This document shows, piece by piece, positions 8,331 to 15,707 of a DNA stretch of 38,660 bases (the stretch's first letter is position 1; every line of letters begins with the position of its first letter). A model generated the notes under the pieces. The model was not told the origin of the DNA. It saw only the letters and a program-made list of their open reading frames with translations, and made no database searches. Position numbers and translations under genes: made by a program. Origin of the DNA: Corynebacterium sp. HMSC04H06 (GTDB lineage: Bacteria; Actinomycetota; Actinomycetes; Mycobacteriales; Mycobacteriaceae); the NCBI RefSeq assembly GCF_001815935.1, contig NZ_KV823402.1, positions 1 through 38,660 of the forward strand, read 5' to 3'.

Positions 8331-9047
8331 CTAATCCAGCACGCCGCCCGCCCGCAGCCGGGAAACGCAGCTATCCGGGAAGTCGTCGCGCACCAGGGCG
8401 ACGAGGTGGTGGTCGCGCCACTCGCCGTCGATGTGCAGGCTGCGGCGCGCGATGCCCTCCTCGCGGAAGCCGTTGTTAAATAGCACCCGCCCGGAGGCGG
8501 CGTTGTTGGGCAAAAACGTGGCAGTCACCCGGTGCATGCCCACCCGCCGGAAGGCGTGGTCGGTGCCCAAGGCGCAGGCCACCGTCGCCAGGTGCCCGCC
8601 GGTCATCTCCGAGAAGACCCAGTAGCCGATCCAGCATTCGCTCACGCTGCCGTGCTGGATATTGCCCAGCGTGATCTGCCCGGCAAACCGCCCGTTACAC
8701 TCGATAGCAAAGGGCACCACCACCCCCTGGCGCGCCGCCGCGCCCAGGTACCACAGGTGGTTCCACCAGGCCTGGGGGCTGTGGGCGGCGGCCCAGCTGG
8801 TGGGCATCGTCGGCTCGACGTGGCGCAGGTGGGCCTCGTCGTGGAGGCGCTGCGCGCGCCAGTCCGCACCGTCCGCGCGGTGCAGCGGCCGCAGGCGCAC
8901 CTCGGCCCCGCGCGGGAAGGCGGCGTTCGGGCGGATGTGTACGGTCTCGGTGACCTCCGGCCACCCGGGGTGTTCGATAGCGCGCGACTCCCTCGCCCCG
9001 GTGTGGCGCTGCCAGCTGTGCCGCGCCCAGCCGAAGGGGTCGATCAT
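8331..9047 (-). CDS. GNAT-family N-acetyltransferase (RimJ/RimL-like)
   Basis: A 238-aa acetyl-CoA-dependent acetyltransferase. The GNAT core runs from VRLRPLHRADGADWRAQR through FAIECNGRFAGQITLGNI and SVSECWIGYWVFSEMTGGHL. The acetyl-CoA region is ATVACALGTDHAFRRVGMHR, and NNAASGRVLFNNGFREEGI is typical of RimJ/RimL enzymes. About 45 extra N-terminal residues (IDPFGWARHSWQRHTGARE) precede the usual start; these are common in actinobacterial neighbours of MoeA/Glp. Its ATG overlaps the glp stop codon in ATGA (9047-9044), so the two are translationally coupled. The mycobacterial counterpart sits between a moeA1-like gene and a glpR-like gene. Its substrate is unknown; a protein N-terminus or a division-complex member is a guess. 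Confidence 0.85.
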   Translation of the reverse strand: MIDPFGWARHSWQRHTGARESRAIEHPGWPEVTETVHIRPNAAFPRGAEVRLRPLHRADGADWRAQRLHDEAHLRHVEPTMPTSWAAAHSPQAWWNHLWYLGAAARQGVVVPFAIECNGRFAGQITLGNIQHGSVSECWIGYWVFSEMTGGHLATVACALGTDHAFRRVGMHRVTATFLPNNAASGRVLFNNGFREEGIARRSLHIDGEWRDHHLVALVRDDFPDSCVSRLRAGGVLD

Positions 9048-10321
9048 GAGCGCTGGGTGATGAACATAACGTCAACGACGTCGCCGGGGCGAATATCCGT
9101 CACGGATTCTGGGACGCGGATGAGCGCGTTAGCCTCGGCCAGCCCGGCCAGCAGGTGCGCCGGCGCCCCGCCCGCGCCGGACAGGCCCTCGACCAGGTAG
9201 TCGGCGGTGTCAGCGTCGCGCATCAGGCGGGCGCGGATATAGCCGCGGCGACCCAGGCGGGAGTCGATATGGTTGACGGCGCGGGCGCGCACCACGCGGC
9301 GCGCGGCGTTGCGCTTGCCCAGCGCCAGCCGGATGAGCGGGCGGACGAAGACCTCGAAGACCACCAGGGCCGAAACCGGGTTAGACGAGAGCAAAAACGT
9401 CGGAATGCGCTCGTCGCCCAGCAGGCCGAAACCCTGCACGGAGCCCGGGTGCATGGCCACCCGCGTGGTGTCGATGTCGCCGAGCTGGTCGAGCACCTCG
9501 CGGATGGCCGCGGAGCCGGCGCCGCCCACCGCGCCGGAGATCACGATGACCTCGCTGCGCGCTATCTGAGCCTCCAGGTTTTCCCGGATGCGCCGCGGCT
9601 CGCCCTCGGCAATGCCCACGCGGGTGACCTCGGCGCCGGCCTCGCGGGCGGCGGCCGCCAACGCGTAGGAGTTGACGTCGAAGACCTGGCCCAGGCCAGG
9701 CTCGCGGTCGATGTCCACCAGCTCACGGCCGAAGGAAATCACGGTCACGCGCGGGCGCGGGTACGCCAGCACCTTCGAGCGCCCCACCGCGGCCAGCAGC
9801 CCAATCTGGGCCGGGCCCAGGATGGTGCCGGCGGACACCGCGACGTCGCCGGGCTGGATGTCGTCGCCGACGCGGCGCACGAAGTCGCCGGAGCGCACTG
9901 GGCGGTGGGCGACCATGCGCTTGCGCCCGCGGTCGGTCCACTCGAGGGGAAGGACGGCATCGGCAAGCGTGGGCAGGGGTGCGCCCGTGTAGACGCGCAC
10001 GGCCTGCTTCGGCTGGAGACGCAGCGGCTGCCGGGAACCGGCCGGGACCTCCCCCACCACGGGCAGGGAACGCTCCGTCTCCGACTCCGGGACCCCCTCC
10101 GCGTCCGGGTCGCGCCGACCGAGGCCGCGCTCGCCGCCGATATCAACCGCACGGACGGCGTAGCCATCGATGGCCGCCTGCGGGAAGCCCGGCAGCGGTT
10201 GGTGCGCCTGGACCTCCTCGGCACACTTCAGCCCCAAAGCGTTGGCGATGGCGATCCGTACCGGCTCGGGCGTGACCGCCGCATCGGTGACAAACTCCAG
10301 CTGCTCTTCCACAGAACGCAT
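9044..10321 (-). CDS. glp: Gephyrin-like molybdotransferase Glp (MoeA family)
   Basis: A 425-aa MoeA/gephyrin-fold protein. Signatures: LPGFPQAAIDGYAVRAVDIG (MoeA substrate loop with the DGYAVR core), VRVYTGAPLPTLADAVLPLE, VRRVGDDIQPGDV, GPAQIGLLAAVGR, then VFDVNSYALAAAAREAGAEV, VISGAVGGAGSAAIREVL and FLLSSNPVSALVVFEVFVRP. The canonical MoeA LPGNPVSA reads LSSNPVSA and the GG(V)SVG-type loop is altered, consistent with the moonlighting Glp branch rather than a plain molybdenum enzyme. Glp binds FtsZ and the membrane receptor GlpR in C. glutamicum. The ATG at 10321 (MRSVEEQLEF) has GGGAAAGG upstream; the frame is open further to 10384. The stop overlaps the next gene in ATGA, and galU ends 22 bases upstream. 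Confidence 0.85.
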   Translation of the reverse strand: MRSVEEQLEFVTDAAVTPEPVRIAIANALGLKCAEEVQAHQPLPGFPQAAIDGYAVRAVDIGGERGLGRRDPDAEGVPESETERSLPVVGEVPAGSRQPLRLQPKQAVRVYTGAPLPTLADAVLPLEWTDRGRKRMVAHRPVRSGDFVRRVGDDIQPGDVAVSAGTILGPAQIGLLAAVGRSKVLAYPRPRVTVISFGRELVDIDREPGLGQVFDVNSYALAAAAREAGAEVTRVGIAEGEPRRIRENLEAQIARSEVIVISGAVGGAGSAAIREVLDQLGDIDTTRVAMHPGSVQGFGLLGDERIPTFLLSSNPVSALVVFEVFVRPLIRLALGKRNAARRVVRARAVNHIDSRLGRRGYIRARLMRDADTADYLVEGLSGAGGAPAHLLAGLAEANALIRVPESVTDIRPGDVVDVMFITQRS

Positions 10322-10343
10322 AGCAACGCGCCGCCTTTCCCGG

Positions 10344-11276
10344 TTAGTTCTCCGCCAACCCGGTCTCTTGCTCGTACTCCGCAATAATATGCTTGATCGC
10401 CTTATACAGCGCCGGGCCGTACTTCTCGTCCCGCAGGCCGAAGTCGACGTTGGCGGGGATGTAGCCGCCGGGGTTGCCCAGGTCGTGGCGCTTGCCGCGG
10501 TGGACCACCACGTGCACGGGCTCGCCCTCCTGGATGAGCAGCTCGATGGCGTCGGTCAGCTGCAGCTCGCCACCCTTGCCCGGACCGATCCGGCGCAAGG
10601 CGTCGAAGATTTTGCGGTCCAGCAGGTAGCGGCCGGTGGCCACGAGGTTGGAGGGGGCGTCGGCGGGATCGGGCTTTTCGACCATGCCGACGACCTTCTT
10701 CACGCCCGGCGCGTTGGTGTCTTCTACGTCGAAGACGCCGTAGTTGTAGGTCTCCTCGCGGTCGACCTCGAAGGCGCACAGGACGGACCCGCCCAAGGCC
10801 GCGCGCACGCGCGCCATGTCCTCCATGACGGTGGCAGGCAGGACGATGTCGTCCGGCAGCATGACGGCGAAGAAGTCTTCTTCCTCGTCCAGCACGGACT
10901 CGGCTAGGCCGACGGCGTGGCCGAGGCCCAGCGGCTCGGCCTGCTCGACGGCAATGGGGTGGATGAGGTCCGCGGCGCGCTGCACCTTGGCGACCTGCTC
11001 GTCCTTGCCGCGGGCGGCCAGGGTCTCGGTCAGGTCGGGGAAGCGCTCGAAGTGGCGCATGACCTCTTGTTTGTTCGGGGCGGTGATAACGGCCAGGCGC
11101 TGCGCGCCGACGGAGGCGGCTTCCTCGGCGATGAGCTCGATGCCAGGTGTATCCACTACTGGCAGCAGCTCCTTGGGCACGGTCTTGGTGGCCGGGAGGA
11201 AACGCGTCCCCATGCCGGCGGCCGGAACCACTACGGTTTTCACCCCGTGCGGGGTATTCTCGCGCTCGTTAGACAT
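10344..11276 (-). CDS. galU: UTP--glucose-1-phosphate uridylyltransferase GalU
   Basis: A 310-aa nucleotidyltransferase that makes UDP-glucose from UTP and glucose-1-phosphate, for wall polysaccharide, trehalose and glycolipid synthesis. The N-terminal nucleotide loop VVVPAAGMGTRFLPATKTVP is intact, followed by KELLPVVDTPGIELIAEEA, VMLPDDIVL with the metal-binding Asp, and GVKKVVGMVEKPDPADAPSN. Also seen are GRYLLDRKIFDALRRIGPG, GELQLTDAIELLIQEG and YIPANVDFGLR. The ATG at 11276 is preceded by AGGTAAGG at 8-base spacing. It is first in a minus-strand run with glp, the acetyltransferase and glpR, and is divergent from the formyl-THF cyclo-ligase. Confidence 0.95.
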   Translation of the reverse strand: MSNERENTPHGVKTVVVPAAGMGTRFLPATKTVPKELLPVVDTPGIELIAEEAASVGAQRLAVITAPNKQEVMRHFERFPDLTETLAARGKDEQVAKVQRAADLIHPIAVEQAEPLGLGHAVGLAESVLDEEEDFFAVMLPDDIVLPATVMEDMARVRAALGGSVLCAFEVDREETYNYGVFDVEDTNAPGVKKVVGMVEKPDPADAPSNLVATGRYLLDRKIFDALRRIGPGKGGELQLTDAIELLIQEGEPVHVVVHRGKRHDLGNPGGYIPANVDFGLRDEKYGPALYKAIKHIIAEYEQETGLAEN

Positions 11277-11329
11277 GGATCTGACCTTACCTGCTCGCCT
11301 TATCCGTGTCGGGCACCGATACGCCCTAT

Positions 11330-11345
11330 TAGTATTTAAGTTATG
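11330..11345 (+). promoter_or_regulatory. Promoter of a probably leaderless cyclo-ligase mRNA
   Basis: TAGTAT at 11330-11335 fits TANNNT and ends 7 bases before the ATG at 11343. There is no Shine-Dalgarno sequence in between. The -35 region is weak. The same 66-base gap must also hold the galU promoter on the other strand. Confidence 0.5.
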
Positions 11346-11912
11346 AATTTTCCCTCCCCCGACGCCGACAAGCAGACCCTGCGCGAGCATTTCCGCGCCG
11401 CCCGCCGCGCCCCGGCCGACGATGCCTCCCTCATCGCCCACACCGACAGCTTTCTGCGCGCCTTAGGCCGCCCGCGCGTGGCGGCCTATGCCCCGCTGGA
11501 CAGCGAGCCGGGCGGGAAGGCGTGGCTGGCCGCGGTCGCGGCGGCCAGCCAGCAGGTGTGGCTGCCGCTGTCGATGCCCGGCGGTACGCTGCTGTGGGCA
11601 AGCTACCACGGCGATAAGGCCACGCGGGCAGGGGCGCTGGGCATCGCGGAGCCGGTGGGGCCAAAGTTCAATTCCACGGTGCTATCCGGGCTGGACGTGC
11701 TGCTGGTGCCGGCGATGGCGGTGGACCGGCGCGGCTTTCGACTGGGCAAGGGCGCGGGCTATTACGACCGCGCGCTGGCCGACCTGCGCGCAGGCGGGCC
11801 GCTGAAGCTGGCTGTGGTGCGCTCCAGCGAGGTCGTGGAGCAGCTGCCGGCCGATGCCCACGACGTACCCTGCGATGGCGCGCTCACCGACGCCGGCGTG
11901 GAGATCTTCTAG
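11343..11912 (+). CDS. 5-formyltetrahydrofolate cyclo-ligase
   Basis: A 189-aa enzyme that uses ATP to close 5-formyl-THF into 5,10-methenyl-THF, recycling a folate storage form into one-carbon metabolism. Family blocks: DKQTLREHFRAARRA at the N-terminus, VAAYAPLDSEPGGKAW, VWLPLSMPGGTLLWASYH, and the diagnostic DRRGFRLGKGAGYYDRAL with the nucleotide-binding GKGXGYYDR. The C-terminal VVEQLPADAHDVPCDGALTD is also typical. Start at the ATG 7 bases after a -10-like TAGTAT. Functionally it connects to purN and purH elsewhere in the window, which consume 10-formyl-THF. The mycobacterial homologue lies in the same place, divergent from galU. Confidence 0.92.
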   Translation: MNFPSPDADKQTLREHFRAARRAPADDASLIAHTDSFLRALGRPRVAAYAPLDSEPGGKAWLAAVAAASQQVWLPLSMPGGTLLWASYHGDKATRAGALGIAEPVGPKFNSTVLSGLDVLLVPAMAVDRRGFRLGKGAGYYDRALADLRAGGPLKLAVVRSSEVVEQLPADAHDVPCDGALTDAGVEIF

Positions 11913-11984
11913 TCGCTGAGTTTCCGCGCCGCTTAAGTCGGTCGCCTGGGAACCGGGGGCGGGGCGGGCGCAGTCTATAAAGGC

Positions 11985-12674
11985 ATGCGGAGTTTAGCTG
12001 TTTTTTCTTCCCTGAGACACACGTTGGCCACCCCGGGCCACCCGCGCGCGACGCTTTTAAAGAAGCTGGTGGCCGGCGCGTTGGTTATCGCCGCCGGCCT
12101 GGTGGGGCTGAGCGGCTGGAAGGAAAACCCGCGGGTGCCGGTCTTTGCCCGGGAGGTCGCGGCCGGCCAAGAGCTGGCGTCCGAGGACATCGAGTGGCGC
12201 TCCCTGCCGCGTGATGCGATCCCGACCGGCGTGGCCGCGGAGACCGACCCGGCGGACCTGGCCGGGCGGGTGGTCGTGGCGGCCGGCTCCGCCGGCGAGG
12301 TGGTCACGGAGTCCCGCCTGTTGGGCGAGGAACTTACCCACGCGTTGGGGGAATCGGAGGGCCAGGACTACCACTTGGTGCCGATTAAGCTCGCGGAGCC
12401 GGACATCGCCGCGCTGCTGACGCACGGGGATACGGTCAGCGTGGTCAGCAACGGTGGGACAGGTGACGGCGGCGAGCTCGCCGGGACCGGCGCGGCGGAA
12501 ACCGTCGTGGCGCAGGAGGGAAAAATCGTCTCCACGGCCGCCGCGGGAGAGACCGCGGGCTCCCAAGCAGCTACTATTCTAATTGCACTGCCGGCCCCCG
12601 CCGCGAAGAAAGTGGCAGCCGCTTCGCTGAGTTATCCGCTCACCGTGGTGGTCACCGGAGACCGCGCAGGCTAA
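11985..12674 (+). CDS. SAF-domain membrane-anchored protein (CpaB/RcpC-like)
   Basis: A 229-aa protein with an N-terminal anchor (KKLVAGALVIAAGLVGLSGW, about residues 25-44), then an SAF domain. That domain has PVFAREVAAGQELASEDIEW and PTGVAAETDPADLAGRVVVA, the usual 'prime and reset' layout of CpaB-like proteins. The second half (YHLVPIKLAEPDIAALLTHG, DTVSVVSN) resembles the RcpC/CpaB C-terminal part. Such proteins assist pilus assembly in other bacteria, but no pilus gene is nearby and in corynebacteria the role is unknown. Start codon: an ATG with only a weak AAAGG just upstream; an internal start is possible. It sits 19 bases before mscL on the same strand and is probably co-transcribed with it. 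Confidence 0.75.
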   Translation: MRSLAVFSSLRHTLATPGHPRATLLKKLVAGALVIAAGLVGLSGWKENPRVPVFAREVAAGQELASEDIEWRSLPRDAIPTGVAAETDPADLAGRVVVAAGSAGEVVTESRLLGEELTHALGESEGQDYHLVPIKLAEPDIAALLTHGDTVSVVSNGGTGDGGELAGTGAAETVVAQEGKIVSTAAAGETAGSQAATILIALPAPAAKKVAAASLSYPLTVVVTGDRAG

Positions 12675-12693
12675 CCATCGAAAGGACTTCCAC

Positions 12694-13227
12694 ATGTTGA
12701 AGGGCTTTAAAGACTTTATCCTCCGCGGCAACGTGATTGAACTGGCCATCGCAGTCATCATCGGCTCCGCGTTTACCGCCATCGTTACGGCTATCACCGA
12801 CTCCCTGATCCAGCCGCTGATTAACTCCTTCGGCTCCGCCGAGGTCGGCGGGCTGGCGTTCCAGATCAAGGCTGATGACCCGACCACCCGCATTGATCTG
12901 GGTGCCGTCATCACCGCAGCCATCAACTTCCTGATCATCGCCGCCGTGGTCTACTTCCTCATCGTCATGCCGATGAACAAGCTGGCCGAGGCCGCCAAGC
13001 GCCGCAAGGGCATCGACCCCGAGGAGGCCACCCCCACCACTGACGACCTGCTCATCGAAATCCGCGACCTGCTCGCCGCGCAGAACAACGTCAGCGACAA
13101 GGTCACCGGCCAGACCAGCGATCTGGCCGAGGATCCGGCCGATACCCCGGGCGCGCCCGGCACGACCGGCGCTTCCGGCGCGTCCGGCGCCGCCGGTGAA
13201 GATGCCTCCGGCAAGCACCGCGCCTAG
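12694..13227 (+). CDS. mscL: Large-conductance mechanosensitive channel MscL
   Basis: A pentameric channel that opens under membrane tension and releases solutes on hypo-osmotic shock. The N-terminal helix and TM1 are canonical: MLKGFKDFILRGNVIELAIA, VIIGSAFTAIVTAITDSLIQ. A periplasmic loop and TM2 follow (INFLIIAAVVYFLIVMPMNK), then the cytoplasmic helix. At 177 aa it is about 40 longer than usual. The extra tail (after about residue 125) is acidic and ends in a low-complexity Gly-X-Y run, GAPGTTGASGASGAAG. GAAAGGA stands 9 bases before the ATG. It complements BetP at the other end of the window: one exports and the other imports osmolytes. Confidence 0.95.
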   Translation: MLKGFKDFILRGNVIELAIAVIIGSAFTAIVTAITDSLIQPLINSFGSAEVGGLAFQIKADDPTTRIDLGAVITAAINFLIIAAVVYFLIVMPMNKLAEAAKRRKGIDPEEATPTTDDLLIEIRDLLAAQNNVSDKVTGQTSDLAEDPADTPGAPGTTGASGASGAAGEDASGKHRA

Positions 13228-13236
13228 CGCGCACGT

Positions 13237-13467
13237 TTAATAATGCGGCGGGATTTGCTCGCGGTAGAAAGCTTCCCCGCGTAGCCCGTCGTCCGCAGGG
13301 CCGTCGTTTACTTCGACGGCCCTTTCTGCGTCTGCGGAGCCGGCCGAGTCCGCCGAGTCAAAGGCGGAGACGAACGGTGCCCGGTCCGCCGTCCGGTCGT
13401 AGTCGGGGCAGTCGCTGGGGCGCACCGCGCGCCGCCGCTTCTTGCGCCGGGAATGTGAATCAGTCAT
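13237..13467 (-). CDS. Small hypothetical protein, basic head and acidic body
   Basis: A 76-aa ORF starting 13 bases after moaB2 on the same strand. It begins MTDSHSRRKKRRRAVRPSDC, continues with an acidic Ala/Ser/Asp-rich middle and ends EAFYREQIPPHY. I do not recognise a domain. Its position in the operon, codon usage like its neighbours and the composed C-terminus support a real gene. A near-perfect hairpin sits inside it (13297-13323), likely the mscL terminator read from the other strand. A basic N-terminus may bind nucleic acid or a membrane; that is a guess. No clear Shine-Dalgarno sequence, so translation may depend on moaB2. Confidence 0.5.
   Translation of the reverse strand: MTDSHSRRKKRRRAVRPSDCPDYDRTADRAPFVSAFDSADSAGSADAERAVEVNDGPADDGLRGEAFYREQIPPHY
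13297..13326 (+). terminator. Probable mscL terminator inside the opposing small ORF
   Basis: Arms 13297-13306 and 13314-13323 (AGGGCCGTCG / CGACGGCCCT) form a perfect 10-bp stem with a 7-base loop. On the plus strand it is followed by TTCT. It lies 70 bases beyond the mscL stop codon, within the coding region of the minus-strand 76-aa ORF. Confidence 0.65.
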
Positions 13468-13480
13468 CGCACTTTAACGC

Positions 13481-14092
13481 TTAGTCCACCGAGTACTTCT
13501 GCAGCTGGTCGACCAGGTGGTGCACCAAGGGGGTCAGGGTCGCCATGCCGTCGCGGATGGCTGCGCGGGAGGCGGCGACGTTGACCACCACCGTGGACCC
13601 GGACACGCCGGCGATGCCGCGGGAGGTGCAGGCGTCGACAGCGCCGCAGGCCTGGCCGGAGGACCGCAGGGCCTGGGCGATGCCCGGCACCAGCTGGTCC
13701 AGCACCGTGCGGGTGGCCTCCGGGGTCTTGTCGCGCGGGCCCACGCCGGTGCCGCCGACGGTCAGCACCAGGTCCACGCCGCCGACCACGGCCGTCTCAA
13801 TAGCCTGGCGAATCTTCGACTTCTTGGCGCGCACCACCACTGCCCCATCGACGCGGAAGTTAGCCTCGGCCAACAGCTCCGAGCACAGGCGCCGGTTGTC
13901 TTCGGCTTGCTGCTCGGGATGGTCCGTAACGATGACGATGAGCGCGCGGCGCTGCGCGTTCATGGACTCCTCGCGCTCTTGGGCCAATAGGTAGGCGTCG
14001 TCCGGACCGGCGATGTCGCGAAGGTTGTCGCCGTCGCGCGGGGCGTCGGCGAGTGTGGCTGCGCGGTCGGATTCGCTGGCGTCTACAGGCAT
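13481..14092 (-). CDS. moaB2: MoaB/MogA-family molybdopterin protein MoaB2
   Basis: A 203-aa protein of the MoaB/Mog family, which adenylates molybdopterin during molybdenum cofactor synthesis. The molybdopterin-binding signature is present: DLVLTVGGTGVGPRDKTPEA, with VPGIAQALRSSGQACGAVDA and SRGIAGVSGSTVVVNVAASR after it. About 43 residues precede the usual start (an internal MNAQRRALIVIVTD); I keep the longer form because AAGGAG lies 5-7 bases before the ATG at 14092. No other cofactor-synthesis gene is next to it, and Glp is probably not a true MoeA here, so its working partner is unclear. It lies between pepD (37 bases upstream) and the small ORF, as in mycobacteria where moaB2 follows pepD. 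Confidence 0.9.
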   Translation of the reverse strand: MPVDASESDRAATLADAPRDGDNLRDIAGPDDAYLLAQEREESMNAQRRALIVIVTDHPEQQAEDNRRLCSELLAEANFRVDGAVVVRAKKSKIRQAIETAVVGGVDLVLTVGGTGVGPRDKTPEATRTVLDQLVPGIAQALRSSGQACGAVDACTSRGIAGVSGSTVVVNVAASRAAIRDGMATLTPLVHHLVDQLQKYSVD

Positions 14093-14129
14093 TGTTCTCC
14101 TTAACGGTGGTGCGGCTTTGCGCTTTAAT

Positions 14130-15506
14130 CTACTCGCTCGACAGCGTTACCTCTACCTGGCGAGTCTCCTCGTTGTCCGGATCCTTTACTTCCAAGGTCA
14201 CTGTCGCCCCAAAGTCCTGGGAGCGGGTCGCCGCGATGAGGGTATCCGAGTCCTCGATGGGGCGATCGCCCAGGCGGGTGATGACGTCGCCGGCCTTGAT
14301 GCCGGCATCCGCGGCCGGGCTACCCTCCTCAACCTTAACCACCGGCGCGCCCTGGGTGAGGTTGCGGCCGTCGACCTGCACGCCCAGCATCGGGTGCTTG
14401 ACCTCGCCGTTGTTGATGAGCTGGTCCGCCATGCGCTTGGCGAAGTTGGACGGGATGGCAAAGCCCAGGCCGATGGAGCCGGCCTCCTGCCCGGACGAGG
14501 AGGACAGGGAGGCGATGACGGAGTTCATGCCCACGATGTTGCCGTTCATGTCCACCAGCGGGCCGCCCGAGTTGCCGGGGTTGACGGCAGCGTCGGTCTG
14601 GACGGCATCGATAAGCGAGGGCTCGCCGCCGGCTTGGGAGGCGCGCACGGGCCGGTTGACGGCCGAGACGATGCCGGAGGTTACCGTGGCGTTCAGCCCC
14701 AGCGGGGAGCCCACGGCCACAACCTGCTGGCCGACGTTGAGCTGGTCGGAGTCCGCGAACTCCAGGTACGGCAGGTTCTCGGCGTCCTTGATCTTGATGA
14801 CGGCGACGTCGGTGTTGGCGTCGGAGGCCACGACCTCCGCGTCCTTGCGGGAGCCGTCGTTCATGGTGACCTGGATGGCGCCGGCCGACGAGCCCTCCGC
14901 GCCCTCGACGACGTGGTGATTGGTCAACACGTAGCCGTCCGGGGAGATAATCGAGCCCGAGCCCTCGGCCGCGCCGGCCCGGGTGACTACCTGGATGGCC
15001 ACGACGGCGGGCAGGACCTTCTGGGAGACCTCCTCGATGGACCCCTCGGCCGGGGCCGGGGCGGACTCATTCTTCGCGGGCCGGTTGAGGACCTCGTTGA
15101 CGGTGGAGGTCGAATCATTGCTGTCGGAACCGCCCACGACCGCGCCGGTGACCCCGCCCGCGCCAATGGCGGCGACCAGCATCATGGCCAGCGCGGTGCC
15201 CAGGCCCACGGAGCGCTTCTTCTTGGGCTGCTCGGCGACGACGCCAGGCGCCCCGGGCTGGCCTTGCGGCTGGGCCTGGGTTTGCGCCTGCGGGTGCGGC
15301 TGAGTCTGGGCCTGCGGCTGCGCGTGCGGCTGGGGCTGGCCCCACTGCGCCTCGGCCGACTGCCACGACCGGGTGGTCTCCGTGGGCTGCGCGTCCGAGG
15401 TGCGCGGCTGGTTCCAGCCCTGCGACTGCGACTGGTGCTGCCCCTGCTGACCGTAGGGGCTCGACGAGCCGGTGGGCTCGGCGTTATGGGGATTGTTGTT
15501 GTTCAT
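14130..15506 (-). CDS. pepD: HtrA-like serine protease PepD with PDZ domain
   Basis: A 458-aa membrane-anchored protease of the DegP/HtrA family. Layout: a cytoplasmic Gln/Pro/Ser-rich head of about 100 residues with PQAQTQ-type repeats, a basic KKKR stop and one membrane helix (GTALAMMLVAAIGAGGVTGAV), a linker, then a trypsin fold and a PDZ domain. The catalytic triad is visible as His in LTNHHVV, Asp in ANTDVAVIKI and Ser in NPGNSGGPLVD. The PDZ part includes GAPVVKVEEGSPAADAGIKA and GDVITRLGDRPIEDSDTL. In M. tuberculosis pepD is part of the MprAB stress regulon and processes envelope proteins; the same neighbours are found here. It lies 200 bases after mprB, with room for its own promoter. 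Confidence 0.93.
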   Translation of the reverse strand: MNNNNPHNAEPTGSSSPYGQQGQHQSQSQGWNQPRTSDAQPTETTRSWQSAEAQWGQPQPHAQPQAQTQPHPQAQTQAQPQGQPGAPGVVAEQPKKKRSVGLGTALAMMLVAAIGAGGVTGAVVGGSDSNDSTSTVNEVLNRPAKNESAPAPAEGSIEEVSQKVLPAVVAIQVVTRAGAAEGSGSIISPDGYVLTNHHVVEGAEGSSAGAIQVTMNDGSRKDAEVVASDANTDVAVIKIKDAENLPYLEFADSDQLNVGQQVVAVGSPLGLNATVTSGIVSAVNRPVRASQAGGEPSLIDAVQTDAAVNPGNSGGPLVDMNGNIVGMNSVIASLSSSSGQEAGSIGLGFAIPSNFAKRMADQLINNGEVKHPMLGVQVDGRNLTQGAPVVKVEEGSPAADAGIKAGDVITRLGDRPIEDSDTLIAATRSQDFGATVTLEVKDPDNEETRQVEVTLSSE

Positions 15507-15707
15507 GGCCGTAGTATCCCTCCCTGACCTTTGGCGCCTCTGACACTCGACTGCTAACAGCTTAAGAGTGTCTGGCAGGTTGCTGTATAGGTCTCGATCT
15601 TAGTGACAAGTCCACAATTCAGCCACCACCCTGGGCACGGGATTGCACCCGCTGCCTGCGGCTAGTACGGCAGGTTAAGGCAAGCAACGCTAGCGGGGCG
15701 GGCGCTG

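Noticed and set aside
14013..15527. 504-aa open frame on the plus strand opposite pepD and moaB2
   Set aside because: Gly/Arg/Leu/Asp-rich antisense frame caused by high GC; both minus-strand genes carry full catalytic motifs.
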